Positions 1-11,460 are shown, numbered from the stretch's first letter. The stretch is 14,871 nucleotides of DNA from Nitrospira sp. (GCA_015904075.1 JABMDH010000074.1:2148-17018), one strand, 5' to 3'. Made by a program: numbers and translations. The notes: generated by a model not told the origin, from the sequence alone.

Positions 1-194
1 GCTGACCAGGGGCCGTGTGTTGCTTGCCAGGATTCGGGCGAGCCCGCTTCATTACGAATGGACAACGGCCCGCCGTACTCACGTTCGTACTGCATCACAA
101 GTTCGTCTGTGGATGGAGCTGTGCCGCGATAGCCGATGAAGTAGAGGGGCGGGCGCTTGGCAGACGGCTTGGGGGTCTTCTTGCGAATTCTCAT
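1..194 (-). CDS. 5' part of an unknown gene, truncated by the window edge
   Basis: An open frame starts with ATG at 194-192 and runs 64 codons to the left edge with no stop. The N-terminus is basic (MRIRKKTPKPSAKRPP), then comes LYFIGYRGTAPSTDELV and a charged stretch with QYEREYGG. I see no signal peptide, membrane segment or recognised motif. It lies 75 nt downstream of typA on the same strand, separated by a hairpin, so it could be its own unit or weakly cotranscribed. There is no strong ribosome binding site; GGACC lies a few bases before the ATG. I do not recognise the family. Codon use looks like the neighbours, which supports a real gene, but only the first part is visible. Confidence 0.5.
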   Translation of the reverse strand, partial: MRIRKKTPKPSAKRPPLYFIGYRGTAPSTDELVMQYEREYGGPLSIRNEAGSPESWQATHGPWS

Positions 195-217
195 CTCAGG
201 GTCCGTATCTCGTTTCT

Positions 218-260
218 CGTGAAGCGTATCTCGCAAGCGAACGACGCTTCACGCTTCACG
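218..260. terminator. Hairpin past the typA stop, possible terminator
   Basis: CGTGAAGCGT (218-227) is the exact reverse complement of ACGCTTCACG (244-253), giving a 10-bp stem with a 16-nt loop. The right arm occurs twice, overlapping, because ACGCTTC is repeated in tandem (244-260), so two alternative pairings are possible. It begins 10 nt past the typA stop, on the 3' side of that gene. There is no run of T after the stem on either strand, so an intrinsic terminator is only a guess; it may be a dispersed intergenic repeat or an mRNA 3' end stabiliser. Confidence 0.4.
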
Positions 261-269
261 AACGACGTG

Positions 270-2126
<1,857 letters not shown>

Positions 2127-2462
2127 AGTAACGGTACTTCCTTAGATGACAAAAAAAGACGCCCGCTAGTGAGGCGCAAACTAGGTAGTATACTCGAACT
2201 ATATTCTCTTGCACAAGCCTATAACTCTGCTCATAGAGGGTCTAAGAGGTTGTGGTGGGTAGGAGCGGTGGAACCTCTGGATCGAGGAGCGTGCTTCCGA
2301 GATTGGCATGTTGGATTCCAGGCGACTGGGGATTGATGAGCGGGGTTATACCGAAGATTCATTGGAATCCAGAAGACGAGAAATTTGGGGTTTTCAAGGA
2401 CAATCGGACCGATGACTTGTACAATTCTCCGAATCCAAATGGGACGCACAGGACAGCACAAA
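2127..2462. other. Intergenic region between divergent typA and the exported barrel gene
   Basis: About 336 bases without a supported gene. It holds the typA promoter candidate (2187-2216) and must hold the promoter for the rightward gene, which I could not identify with confidence. Short open frames in 2231-2482 on both strands have no recognisable sequence. I see no riboswitch-like or tRNA-like fold. If the rightward gene starts at an earlier ATG (2385) the region shrinks accordingly. Confidence 0.5.
2187..2216 (-). promoter_or_regulatory. Candidate sigma-70-type promoter for typA
   Basis: On the minus strand TTGTGC (2216-2211) is followed after 18 nt by TATACT (2192-2187), matching -35 at 3 of 6 positions and -10 at 5 of 6. 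The start would fall near 2180, leaving a 5' leader of about 54 nt before the typA ATG. The -35 box is weak, so this is a plausible pattern match only. Confidence 0.35.
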
Positions 2463-4116
2463 ATGGGAGTTTTCTCCAATAGGCAATCTCAAAACCGCAT
2501 GGCGCGTTTGGATACGATGTGTCCTTGGCTACACAAGGTTAGGCAGACGCTCGCACGGGGATGCGTATTGTGGATGTTGATGGGAGGGATCGTCGCCGGA
2601 CCGGCCTATTCCATTGAAATCCCGCTGACAGGCTCTATACCTGCAGACATTCACTCCATTGAACTTTCTTATGCGGGAGAGCAAACGACCCCAAGTGTGA
2701 CGATCAAGGGGCCCCCTGATTCTGCTCCTTCCAGCTCTGACAGACCGACATCGTTCTTGCTCGATCTTCTGCCTGGCTTCGATCATTCGCAAGTCTTTGG
2801 GATGTGTCGGGGGCAACTGTTGCGACCGGAAGGGGAGAGCATGGTCACTATGACGTTTGCCGAGGCAGTCGGCGGTCGCTGTGGGCAGAGGATTGAACTG
2901 AGGCCGAACGGGGGGTGTTGGACCTCTTGTCATACAAGACTATCAGGATCAGAGGACAAGCCCAGGGGCGTATCTCGTTTGCCATGGAGGATTGGGCCTC
3001 CACGATCCGGCAGGACAATGTACGGTTTGCGACCGTACGCGGCACGTTCGATGTGACCATTCCACTGGTTGAACTCGGTCGCTCGCTGGATTTGCGAAGG
3101 GTGGCGGCTTTGGTCGTCACGACAGAGGACTCTGAGGCACAGGTGGTTCTGGAACAGGTGGACCTGGTCCACGACCGACCGGATCTCGGACAGTCAGGCC
3201 GGTCCGGCCTTTGGATTTGGAGGTACCGGGAAGCCATCGATGATCCGGGCGCCATTCTCTCAACCTGTCGCCGCCACAGTCTTTCGCGAGTCATGATTCA
3301 GATGCCGGCTTCGAAGGACGGACCGGAAATATGGCAAGCCTACGTCCGACTCCTCATCACACTCAGAGAAAGCGGTATCGAGGTGGTTGCCCTCGACGGC
3401 TATCCGGGGCGATCTATGAGCCGCAACAGCTTGCCGGGAAAATTCGCCATCTGTTGAGTCTTGTGGAGCCTCATCGATTGGCCGGGGTGCAACTCGACAT
3501 CGAGCCGTATCTCCTGCCGGGATTTCTGGAAAGTGAGGCCGGTCCGATTCAGTACCTGAACGCCATTGACGTGATCAAAGAGATGATCGGACAGCGTACA
3601 CCCCTCTCGATCGTAATGCCGTTTTGGCTGACCACTGTGGCTGTGCGAGGACGCCCGTTGGCGTTTTCCGTGATGGATCGAGCGGATGAAGTGGTGGTGA
3701 TGAGTTATCGGACCGATTTGGAGGAAGTAAAGAGTTTTTCAGACGATACGCTGCGGTATGGCGATCGCATCGGGATTCCAGTGTGGCTTGCCGTCGAGAC
3801 GATTCCGTTGCCGGTCGAACAACGCGTGACACTCAAGCGAGAATCGCGCCTGCATCTTGCCGATGCGGTTTTGGATCGTCTACACCGTCGATTGATTTTC
3901 TCGCCGTTTCCCTCACCGCTTTCGAACGATGTTCCCCGCGAGGGATTCCGAGTTCACCACCGCATCACGGTCAGGCCTGAGCGAATCACCTTTGCCGGGC
4001 GTCCACGGTCCGACGTGGAGAAGGCCGTGCAGACACTCCTCAATACGGTCGCGCACCGGAGTTTCGCAGGCATTGTGATTCACGATTTCGATGGACTGCG
4101 GGCCTTGGCCGAATAA
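2463..4116 (+). pseudogene. Exported TIM-barrel, glycoside-hydrolase-like protein, broken by two frameshifts
   Basis: Three consecutive plus-strand frames read as one protein of about 551 residues once one G is restored at each of two places: the G run near 2909-2916 (PNGG then VLDLLSYK) and the G run near 3404-3408 (DGYPG then AIYEPQQ). The N-terminus has an apparent signal peptide: basic KVRQTLARG, hydrophobic CVLWMLMGGIVAG, then PAYS. The middle looks like a beta-rich carbohydrate-binding-like domain (about 2610-3180). The C-terminal part looks like a barrel, with GLWIWRY, GIEVVALDG, GVQLDIEPY (D at 3496, E at 3502) and EVVVMSYR, resembling the acidic strand of GH18-type enzymes. Start choice is uncertain: ATG 2463 has AGGA at 2450-2453; 2499 and 2517 are alternatives. 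Substrate is unknown. Confidence 0.6.
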
Positions 4117-4439
4117 TGAAGTGGCCACCTGAATTGGACTAGAGGATCCTTTGCCCATTCAGACAGAGCGACAGTCTTGCGCCAGAGATAGGTCGTTACG
4201 GAGGTCTCTGCGTGGATGAGTCCGGTGGGCCGGTTCGGCCAGTGGTAGGCTGCCAGGAATCGCATTCAACTCGCTGTCGCGCATGATACAGGGAGTGTAC
4301 GGGCGATCATCGATTGTCCGAGTGGGTTCTGCGCGTAGCCTGATGGAAGACCTTGCTTGAGTTTTAGGGGGTTGCATTGTAAGGTGCTTTCAACACCCTC
4401 GCTGACTACCAATTCACCATACACAGGAGTTTTGTTCGG
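4117..4439. other. Intergenic region before the penicillin-binding protein gene
   Basis: About 323 bases with no supported gene. It contains a perfect 5-bp stem with a 3-nt loop, GGCCGgttCGGCC (4228-4240), without a T run. It ends with CAGGAG (4423-4428 region), the likely ribosome binding site of the downstream gene. Short minus-strand frames across it (for example the one containing LAAYHWP) resemble no complete protein. I see no clear promoter, insertion-sequence ends or RNA gene. Confidence 0.45.
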
Positions 4440-6900
4440 ATGTCGGGCGGTGATCGCTTTATAGAGATTCAGAGGCGGCCCAATCGGAATTGGCGCTTCT
4501 GGGAGTGGCGCTGGTGGCAGATTGCCCTGGTCGGATTTACTGTCTGTACGATCGTCGGAGCCACGACGATCACGGGAGTGATCTGGTACTTCTCACAGGA
4601 TCTTCCGTCGCTCGAACAGCTTCAGAACTATCAACCGAGTCTGGTGACCACCGTGTACTCGGACGATCGGCAACCCATCGGCCAGTTCTTCATCGAACGC
4701 CGTATTCTGACCCCGCTTGCTGAAATTCCCAAGGCCCTTACTCAGGCGGTCATTGCGACGGAAGATGCGCGATTCTTTGAACATCCGGGTTTGGATTACA
4801 TCGGAATGTTGCGGGCGGCTTGGACAAATATCCGCCATGGCGGGAAAAAGGTCGAGGGGGCGAGCACGATCACGCCGCCATGGCGGCAAAAAGGTCGAGG
4901 GGGCGAGCACGATCACGCAGCAGTTGGCCAGATCGTTGTTTCTGTCATCGGAGCGGTCCTATGAGCGCAAGATTCGCGAGGTCGTCTTGGCCTATAAAAT
5001 GGAAGCGGTGTCCGGGAAGGAGCAGATTCTTGAAACCTACCTGAATCAAATCTACTTCGGGCAGGGATCTTATGGTGTGGCTTCGGCGGCCCAATCATAT
5101 TTCGGCAAAAAGATTTCGGATCTGACTCTCGCGGAATCGGCTTTTCTCGCTGGACTTCCAAAATCTCCCAGCCGATTCTCCCCGTTTACTGCGTACGATC
5201 GGGCGAAGAAGCGGCAAGAGCATGTGTTGTTCCGGATGGAAGAGGCGGGTTTTATCACGGCAGCCGATCGCGAAGCCGCCGCCGCCGAAACGCTCAATTT
5301 CCATCGACCGGGCAGCGAGCACCTTGCCCCGCACTTCGTTGAACATGTTCGCCAATTGCTGATGGCGAAATACGGGGAAACGATGGTGTATAAGGGTGGC
5401 CTGCAAATTCACACCACTCTGAATCTTTCGATGCAAAAGGCCGCAGAGGCTGCGTTCATAGCAGGAGTCCGTGAACTCGATAAGCGACAAGGATGGCGAG
5501 GGCCCCGGCGAACTGTGGATCTCAGCACACTCCAGTCGTCGATGCGTGCATCGGAAGACAAGCCGCTCATGCCGGGCGACATAGCAGAAGGCATCGTGTT
5601 ACGGGTCGCGAAGGATTTTTATGTGGTGCAAGTCGGATCGGTTGCGGCCAAGTTGGCTTTCGACGACATGGCGTGGGCGAAGCGGCTGCTGAAGGGGCCT
5701 GATCCAACTGTCAACTTCGTGGTGAATCCCAATCTCAAGCAGACCCTCAAACCCGGCGATGTGGTCGAGGTCGGAGTGAAAAAGGTCTCCAGAGAGGGGA
5801 TGCAATTGACACTTGAACAGACACCGATCGTCGAAGGAGGCCTGATCGCTATCGATCCAAAGAGCGGCGCAATTCGAGCAATGGTCGGAGGGTATGATTT
5901 TTCACGAAGCGAGTACAACCGGGCCGTACAAGCGCACCGGCAACCGGGATCAGCGTTCAAACCGCTTATCTATGCGACCGCGATGAGCCAAGGCTTGAGT
6001 CCGGCCACACAGATTCTCGATGCGCCGGTCGTCTACGAACAGGAAGAGGACGACAAGACGTGGAAACCGGAGAACTATGGCCGGAAGTTTCACGGCATGG
6101 TGAGTTTGCGTGATGCGCTGGCGCATTCGCACAATCTTGCGACGGTGCGGTTGCTCGATAAGGTGGGGATCAAGAATGTCATCGAGTTTTCCCGTGCGGT
6201 CGGTATGGTCAGTCCGTTGCCGGCCGACCTTTCGTTAGGCTTGGGATCGTCGTCAGTGGGTCTGATGGAATTGACGTCAGTGTATGGGGTTTTTCTGAAC
6301 CAGGGGACCCGCGTGGAGCCGTATGCCATCAAAGTGGCGACGGACAGTACGGGCAATCCGCTCGAGTCAGCTCAGCCTCAATCACAGGAGGTGCTTCCCA
6401 AAGAAACGGCATACCTCATCACCAATATGATGGAAGATGTGGTGCAGAAGGGAACGGGTCAGGCTGCGAAAGCGCTTAATCGTCCCATTGCAGGGAAGAC
6501 CGGTACGACCAACGACTATATCAACGCGTGGTTTATCGGCGGAGCTCCTAATTTGGTGACCGGTGTGTATGTGGGATTCGACGATCGTCGTTCGCTCGGC
6601 GAGAGTGAAACGGGCGCTCGCGCAGCGCTGCCGATATGGATGGCGTTTATGAAGGAGGCCTTGAATCAGCTTCCCGTCGTGCCGTTTGAAATTCCAGACG
6701 GCGTCACCTTTGTGAAGGTTGACTCGTCGACAGGATTGCTGGAGTCGGAACAGGACGGCGAAGGGCAGAAGGGGGCAGTCGAAATATTCGCCAAAGGCAG
6801 TGAGCCGACACAGGCGGCACACCGCCGGGTTGACCCCACGGATTTCTATAAACTGGATCAGATTCCGGAAGGGTCGCCGGTTGGGGAGGGTGGCCGTTGA
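4440..6900 (+). pseudogene. mrcA: Class A penicillin-binding protein (transglycosylase/transpeptidase), frame broken by a 43-bp duplication
   Basis: A bifunctional enzyme that polymerises and cross-links peptidoglycan at the outer face of the inner membrane. Removing one copy of the 43-bp repeat gives about 805 residues, normal for the family. Visible parts: short cytoplasmic N-terminus, one membrane segment (about residues 28-51), GT51 motif TEDARFFEHPG with catalytic Glu near residue 108, second GT51 motif EGASTITQQ, ETYLNQIYFG, a long OB-like insert, then the transpeptidase with GSAFK (Ser codon 5950-5952), SHN (Ser codon 6127-6129) and KTGTT (about 6496). As written, translation from 4440 stops at 4964 with 174 residues and loses all of the transpeptidase. 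AGGAG lies about 10 nt before the ATG. The stop is 14 nt from the convergent iscX stop. Confidence 0.9.
4832..4917 (+). repeat. Tandem 43-bp duplication inside the penicillin-binding protein gene
   Basis: Two abutting 43-bp copies, 4832-4874 and 4875-4917, each running from CCGCCATGGCGG to GCGAGCACGATCACG. They differ at one base, G at 4844 against C at 4887, which is a synonymous third-position change (Gly GGG or GGC). Because 43 is not a multiple of three, the extra copy shifts the frame. Deleting either copy restores the conserved GT51 motif and joins both halves of the protein. Confidence 0.95.
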
Positions 6901-6914
6901 TTATCTATCCGTAG

Positions 6915-7127
6915 TCAGGATTTTGAGTCCTGGTATTCTTCATGCCAGGCCATCTGGATTGTTTCGAGGATTTTTTCGTTCGACTTCTTTGGGTCGTCCT
7001 TGAATTCCGGCAAAGCGACGACCCAGGCATGCATATCCGTGAACCGAACGGTGAGCGGATCGGTTTCCGGATGTTCCTCGACCAGACGAATCGCGACCTC
7101 TTCCGCATCCTGCCACTTCAGATCCAT
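6915..7127 (-). CDS. iscX: IscX (YfhJ), small acidic regulator of cluster assembly
   Basis: A 70-residue acidic protein. In known systems IscX binds IscS and iron and tunes Fe-S cluster formation; it is the last gene of the classical isc operon, as here. Family signatures are clear: MDLKWQDAEE at the N-terminus, DPLTVRFTDMHAWV in the middle and SNEKILETIQMAW near the end. The start at 7127 is chosen because GGGAGG sits 6 nt upstream and the protein then begins exactly like IscX; the longer frame from 7208 adds 27 unrelated residues. It follows hscA by 103 nt and converges on the penicillin-binding protein gene. The frame is intact. Confidence 0.93.
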   Translation of the reverse strand: MDLKWQDAEEVAIRLVEEHPETDPLTVRFTDMHAWVVALPEFKDDPKKSNEKILETIQMAWHEEYQDSKS

Positions 7128-7230
7128 CACAATCCTCCCTGAGCGTAGTGCATATAGCGTATGGCAGTGACCAGGAAATTGATCCTGTTCGTGCTCGGAG
7201 CCATACACTATACAGCTATTAGCTTGTTGC

Positions 7231-8809
<1,579 letters not shown>

Positions 8810-8814
8810 GTCCG

Positions 8815-9531
8815 TTATCCGATCGTTGCGGCGAGGTCGTTGACAATATTCTTCACGTAGGTCCGGTTGGAGAGAATCTCCCGCATCTGTTTCAGGAGGC
8901 GATCCCGTTCCGTACGGGCCTGGCTGGTGGCTTCGCCTCGGTCTTGCAGCGCATCCCAGTCGGTACAGATCTGTTGGAGGTGATGTTCCATATCCTGTTT
9001 GCGCTGTTCCAAGGCCTGTCGTTCTGCCACAAGCTGCGTGAGCAGTTGCCGGCCTGTTTCGGAGGTGCGATCGCTTGCCCGATACGCTTCAACCGTTTCT
9101 TGCAACTCGAGAATTTCCTCGAAGAGGTCGCTCGGCGGCGATGTGCGAATGTCCTTGACCGATCCGGCCTCTAGGTCGAGCAGATACTCAGCGCGCTGAA
9201 TGGGATCACGAAGTGTGCGATAGGCCGTGTTGAGAGTGGCCGCGTTCCCAAGGCTGATCGTCTGCTCGGTCTCGCTCTTGTTCTGATAAAAGTCGGGATG
9301 AAATGCGCGGCTCATCTCGTAGAATTTCGCTTCCAGCTTCTTCAGGTCGATGGTCAACCGGCGAGGAAGGCCAAAGCACGTAAAATAATCCGTCTCTTTC
9401 GAGACGGGCTGGACCTTCACGCAACGTTCGCAGAAATACTCACCGGACATTTCGGATTGGCAGTGCCAGCACATGCTTCTGGCCATCCGAAGATCGCGTG
9501 AACCGGTGTTGTGCGTGTGGTGCTGATCCAT
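8815..9531 (-). CDS. hscB: HscB, J-domain co-chaperone with an N-terminal zinc-ribbon-like motif
   Basis: A 238-residue J-protein that brings IscU to HscA and stimulates its ATPase. After a short polar leader, residues 21-37 hold CWHC and CERC (CxxC-x9-CxxC), a likely metal site. The J-domain follows ([14 protein letters not shown], helix II, FHPDFY with HPD at 78-80, then [15 protein letters not shown]). The C-terminal part (about 130-235) is a helical, charged HscB oligomerisation domain. Start 9531 has GGAGT 5 nt upstream; the ATG at 9483 is the alternative and would keep both CxxC pairs. E. coli HscB (171 residues) lacks the cysteine ribbon; animal HSC20 has one. The gene is intact. Confidence 0.92.
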   Translation of the reverse strand: MDQHHTHNTGSRDLRMARSMCWHCQSEMSGEYFCERCVKVQPVSKETDYFTCFGLPRRLTIDLKKLEAKFYEMSRAFHPDFYQNKSETEQTISLGNAATLNTAYRTLRDPIQRAEYLLDLEAGSVKDIRTSPPSDLFEEILELQETVEAYRASDRTSETGRQLLTQLVAERQALEQRKQDMEHHLQQICTDWDALQDRGEATSQARTERDRLLKQMREILSNRTYVKNIVNDLAATIG

Positions 9532-9686
9532 ATGTCACTCCGCCTATGTTGGCCTGACGGGACAGCTGCTTGCCCTACCTGCGTAGGTTGCTGAAAGCGA
9601 ACCGCCGGCTTCTGAGAGGTGAAGGCACAGGCTGAGGGCAAGGCGCGGTCTGTGTGAGCCGCCAGAATGTGCAGCGCACAAGCTGT

Positions 9687-10046
9687 CTACGCCGAGAACG
9701 ACTCTCCGCAGCCGCAGGTTTTATTGGCATTCGGGTTCACGAACTTGAAATTGCCGCCCATGAGATCTTTTTGGTAGTCGAGTTGCGTCCCCTGCAAGTA
9801 AATCGCACTTTTGGCGTCGATGATCACCCTGACTCCGTCGAACTCGAAGACCTGGTCGTACTGCCCGATCTTATCGTCAAAATTGATCGTGTAGCTGAGT
9901 CCTGAGCAGCCGCCACCCTTGACGCCGAGGCGAAGTCCGCCGCTCTCGATGCCTTGCACGTTAATGAGGCGCTTGACTTCTTTCAATGCCGATTCGCTCA
10001 AGGTGACGACCGGCTCGGGCGTTGTCGTCGTTTCCGGTGTATCCAT
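9687..10046 (-). CDS. iscA: A-type iron-sulfur carrier, IscA
   Basis: A 119-residue member of the IscA/SufA/ErpA family, which receives clusters from the scaffold and passes them to apoproteins. The three conserved cysteines are present: Cys47 in GGGCSGL, and Cys111 and Cys113 in the C-terminal CGCGESF. The first 13 residues are a Thr/Pro-rich extension before VTLSESALKEVKRL. GGAG is placed well before the ATG at 10046. It follows iscU by 47 nt and precedes hscB by 155 nt, a gap long enough to hold extra signals though I see none. From sequence alone IscA and ErpA are hard to tell apart; the operon position favours IscA. Confidence 0.93.
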   Translation of the reverse strand: MDTPETTTTPEPVVTLSESALKEVKRLINVQGIESGGLRLGVKGGGCSGLSYTINFDDKIGQYDQVFEFDGVRVIIDAKSAIYLQGTQLDYQKDLMGGNFKFVNPNANKTCGCGESFSA

Positions 10047-10093
10047 GGGCGCGCTCCTTCCCTTTACCTCTGCTCGTTGTCTCTGCGACGGGG

Positions 10094-10489
10094 TTATCGG
10101 GCTGTTTCTGTCTTGTCAGCCTTTTTCTGATAGTCCGCCAGCGCGGCCTTGATGGCGTCTTCCGCCAGCACAGAACAGTGGATCTTCACCGGCGGGAGAT
10201 TCAATTCCTGCACGATGTCGGTATTCTTGATCTTCTGGGCCTCCTCGATCGTTTTGCCCTTGAGCCATTCGGTGGCCAAGCTGGAACTGGCGATGGCAGA
10301 CCCGCAGCCGAAGGTCTTAAACTTGGCGTCGACGATCATATCGTCTTGCACCTTGATCTGCAGCTTCATCACATCGCCGCATTCCGGCGCGCCGACCATG
10401 CCGGTACCGACGCCGTCTTCGTCCTTTTTGAAACTCCCCATGTTACGGGGGTTATTAAAATGATCGACGACTTTATCGCTGTATGCCAT
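10094..10489 (-). CDS. iscU: IscU, scaffold for iron-sulfur cluster assembly
   Basis: A 131-residue scaffold on which IscS-derived sulfur and iron are built into [2Fe-2S] clusters. The ligands are all visible: Cys37 and Asp39 in PECGDV, Cys62 in TFGCGSA, His104 and Cys105 in KIHCSVLAEDA. The HscA recognition motif LPPVK lies at 98-102, so the gene still expects an HscA partner. AAGGAGG precedes the ATG by about 5 nt, one of the best ribosome binding sites in the window. It starts 32 nt after the iscS remnant. The C-terminal tail is Lys-rich. The frame is intact and residues look fully functional. Confidence 0.97.
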   Translation of the reverse strand: MAYSDKVVDHFNNPRNMGSFKKDEDGVGTGMVGAPECGDVMKLQIKVQDDMIVDAKFKTFGCGSAIASSSLATEWLKGKTIEEAQKIKNTDIVQELNLPPVKIHCSVLAEDAIKAALADYQKKADKTETAR

Positions 10490-10521
10490 GACGTCCTCCT
10501 TGTATATCGCGTCGTGTCAGT

Positions 10522-10929
10522 TCAGTGGGCTGCCCATTGAACCGACTTCAGATCGACACCTTCTTTAGCCATCTCATAGAGCGGAGACATTTCCCGCAAT
10601 TTGGTCACAATCTCAATAACCTTCTTGATCGTGTAGTCAATCTCTTCTTCGGTGTTGAACCGGCCCAGGCCAAAGCGGATCGACGAGTGGGCAAGTTCCA
10701 CCCCAACGCCGAGTGCGCGCAAGACATATGACGGTTCCAGTGTGGCCGAGGTGCAGGCCGATCCGGATGAGAGCGCGATGTCTTTCATGCCCATCAGCAA
10801 CGATTCGCCTTCGACATAGGCAAAGGAGATGTTCAGATTGCCCGGCAGCCGGTTGGTGGGGTGGCCGTTCAGAACCCGTGGATCCATCGGGGTGGTCGAA
10901 TGGTTGTCGAGGAAAATCGGAAGCTTCAT
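10522..10929 (-). pseudogene. iscS: IscS cysteine desulfurase remnant with a large in-frame internal deletion
   Basis: IscS is a PLP enzyme of about 400 residues that takes sulfur from cysteine and hands it to IscU. Here only 135 residues remain: the first 20 ([20 protein letters not shown]) are joined at about 10870 to the C-terminal third ([23 protein letters not shown] onward, about residue 300 of the full protein). The mobile loop with the catalytic cysteine, SSGSACTSA (Cys59 here), and the IscU-binding tail ending SVQWAAH are kept. The PLP lysine, the ring-stacking histidine and most of the large domain are gone, so it cannot be a desulfurase. AAGGAGT precedes the ATG and the start overlaps the iscR stop by ATGA. 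About 265-270 codons are missing, an exact multiple of three. Confidence 0.92.
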
Positions 10930-11399
10930 CGGTTGACTCCTTGTGTTGACGGCGACTGAATCGTAATCAGCGGCGTGCCGCCCATCATATCTTGCAGGGT
11001 CATACTATTGAGCAGTTGATAGATGCTGTCCTGCACCTTCAACAACGGTGTGCGGATGTTGCAATGTTCCCGTTGCATGCAGAAGTCACCATCTTTTTCA
11101 TGTGAACAGTCGGTGAGTCCCAACGGACCTTCGATGCTTTCGAGAATTTGTGCGATCGTGATATGGCTCGCGTTTCGGGCGAGTAAGTATCCCCCCTTGG
11201 GGCCGTTATGGCTCTCGATCATACCGTTTTTGGAGAGAGCCTGGAGCACCTTCGCCAACAGTTCCAATGGAATGTTGTATTCTTCGGCAATCTCCTTGGT
11301 GTTCACGACGCGACCCGGGGTCACATCACCGAATTGGACCAAGGCAATATGTTGGAGCGCCATGAGTGCGTAGTCGGCTTTTTTTGAGATTTTCAACAT
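10926..11399 (-). CDS. iscR: IscR, Rrf2-family iron-sulfur-sensing transcription regulator
   Basis: A 157-residue Rrf2 protein. In known systems IscR carries a [2Fe-2S] cluster and, when loaded, represses the isc operon. The N-terminal winged helix begins [15 protein letters not shown], with recognition-region [15 protein letters not shown] (47-61) and wing [10 protein letters not shown] (66-75). Three cysteines follow at 98, 107 and 113 (CSH, FCMQ, EHC), spaced C-x8-C-x5-C against C-x5-C-x5-C in E. coli IscR. A histidine at 112 and glutamate at 111 sit beside the last. The gene leads the operon, overlaps iscS by 4 nt, and is preceded by two palindromes that fit its own binding site. The ribosome binding site (AGG near the ATG) is weak. 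Confidence 0.92.
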   Translation of the reverse strand: MLKISKKADYALMALQHIALVQFGDVTPGRVVNTKEIAEEYNIPLELLAKVLQALSKNGMIESHNGPKGGYLLARNASHITIAQILESIEGPLGLTDCSHEKDGDFCMQREHCNIRTPLLKVQDSIYQLLNSMTLQDMMGGTPLITIQSPSTQGVNR

Positions 11400-11404
11400 G
11401 CCTA

Positions 11405-11434
11405 TTGCCGATCAATACTATCGGAGACTATAAT
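11405..11434 (+). promoter_or_regulatory. Candidate promoter for the ferredoxin gene
   Basis: On the plus strand TTGCCG (11405-11410, 4 of 6) is followed after 18 nt by a perfect TATAAT (11429-11434). The start would be near 11441, in operator 2, with a leader of about 129 nt to the ATG at 11570. It points into the isc promoter, so the two leaders would overlap. Confidence 0.4.
11408..11424. promoter_or_regulatory. IscR-like operator 1
   Basis: CCGATCAATACTATCGG is a 17-bp imperfect palindrome with CCGAT / ATCGG arms, 9 nt before the iscR start codon. It matches the core of the E. coli type 1 IscR consensus (YYGACTRWWWYAGTCRR, from memory) at 13 of 17 positions. It starts 32 bp from operator 2, about three helical turns. 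It overlaps the -35 box and spacer of the candidate ferredoxin promoter. Confidence 0.5.
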
Positions 11435-11439
11435 GATCT

Positions 11440-11456
11440 CCGATCAAATTAGTCGG
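11440..11456. promoter_or_regulatory. IscR-like operator 2
   Basis: CCGATCAAATTAGTCGG fits the 17-bp core of the type 1 IscR consensus at 15 of 17 positions, and the palindrome extends one base each side (TCCGA / TCGGA, 11439-11457). The left arm also pairs with ATCGGAGA at 11420-11427, making an exact 8-9-8 inverted repeat over 11420-11444, so half-sites are shared between operators. It covers the expected start points of both iscR and ferredoxin promoter candidates, as expected for autorepression. Confidence 0.6.
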
Positions 11457-11460
11457 ACTA

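Noticed and set aside
4080..4265. Minus-strand frame with LAAYHWP, resembling the C-terminal part of sigma-54 activators
   Set aside because: The similarity covers only a few residues, the normal GNVREL continuation is absent, and no other activator domain is nearby.
6916..6932. CAGGA-N7-TCCTG stem at the convergent ends of the penicillin-binding protein gene and iscX
   Set aside because: Short stem, inside the iscX coding end, no T run; terminator function not supported.
9574..9587. CCTAC-ctgc-GTAGG hairpin between hscB and iscA
   Set aside because: A 5-bp stem without a T run is expected by chance and lies inside an operon; not enough for a terminator or attenuator.
10522..10929. Reading the short iscS as a natural mini-desulfurase gene
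   Set aside because: No known desulfurase works without the PLP lysine, and the ends match full-length IscS so closely that deletion or misassembly is the better explanation.
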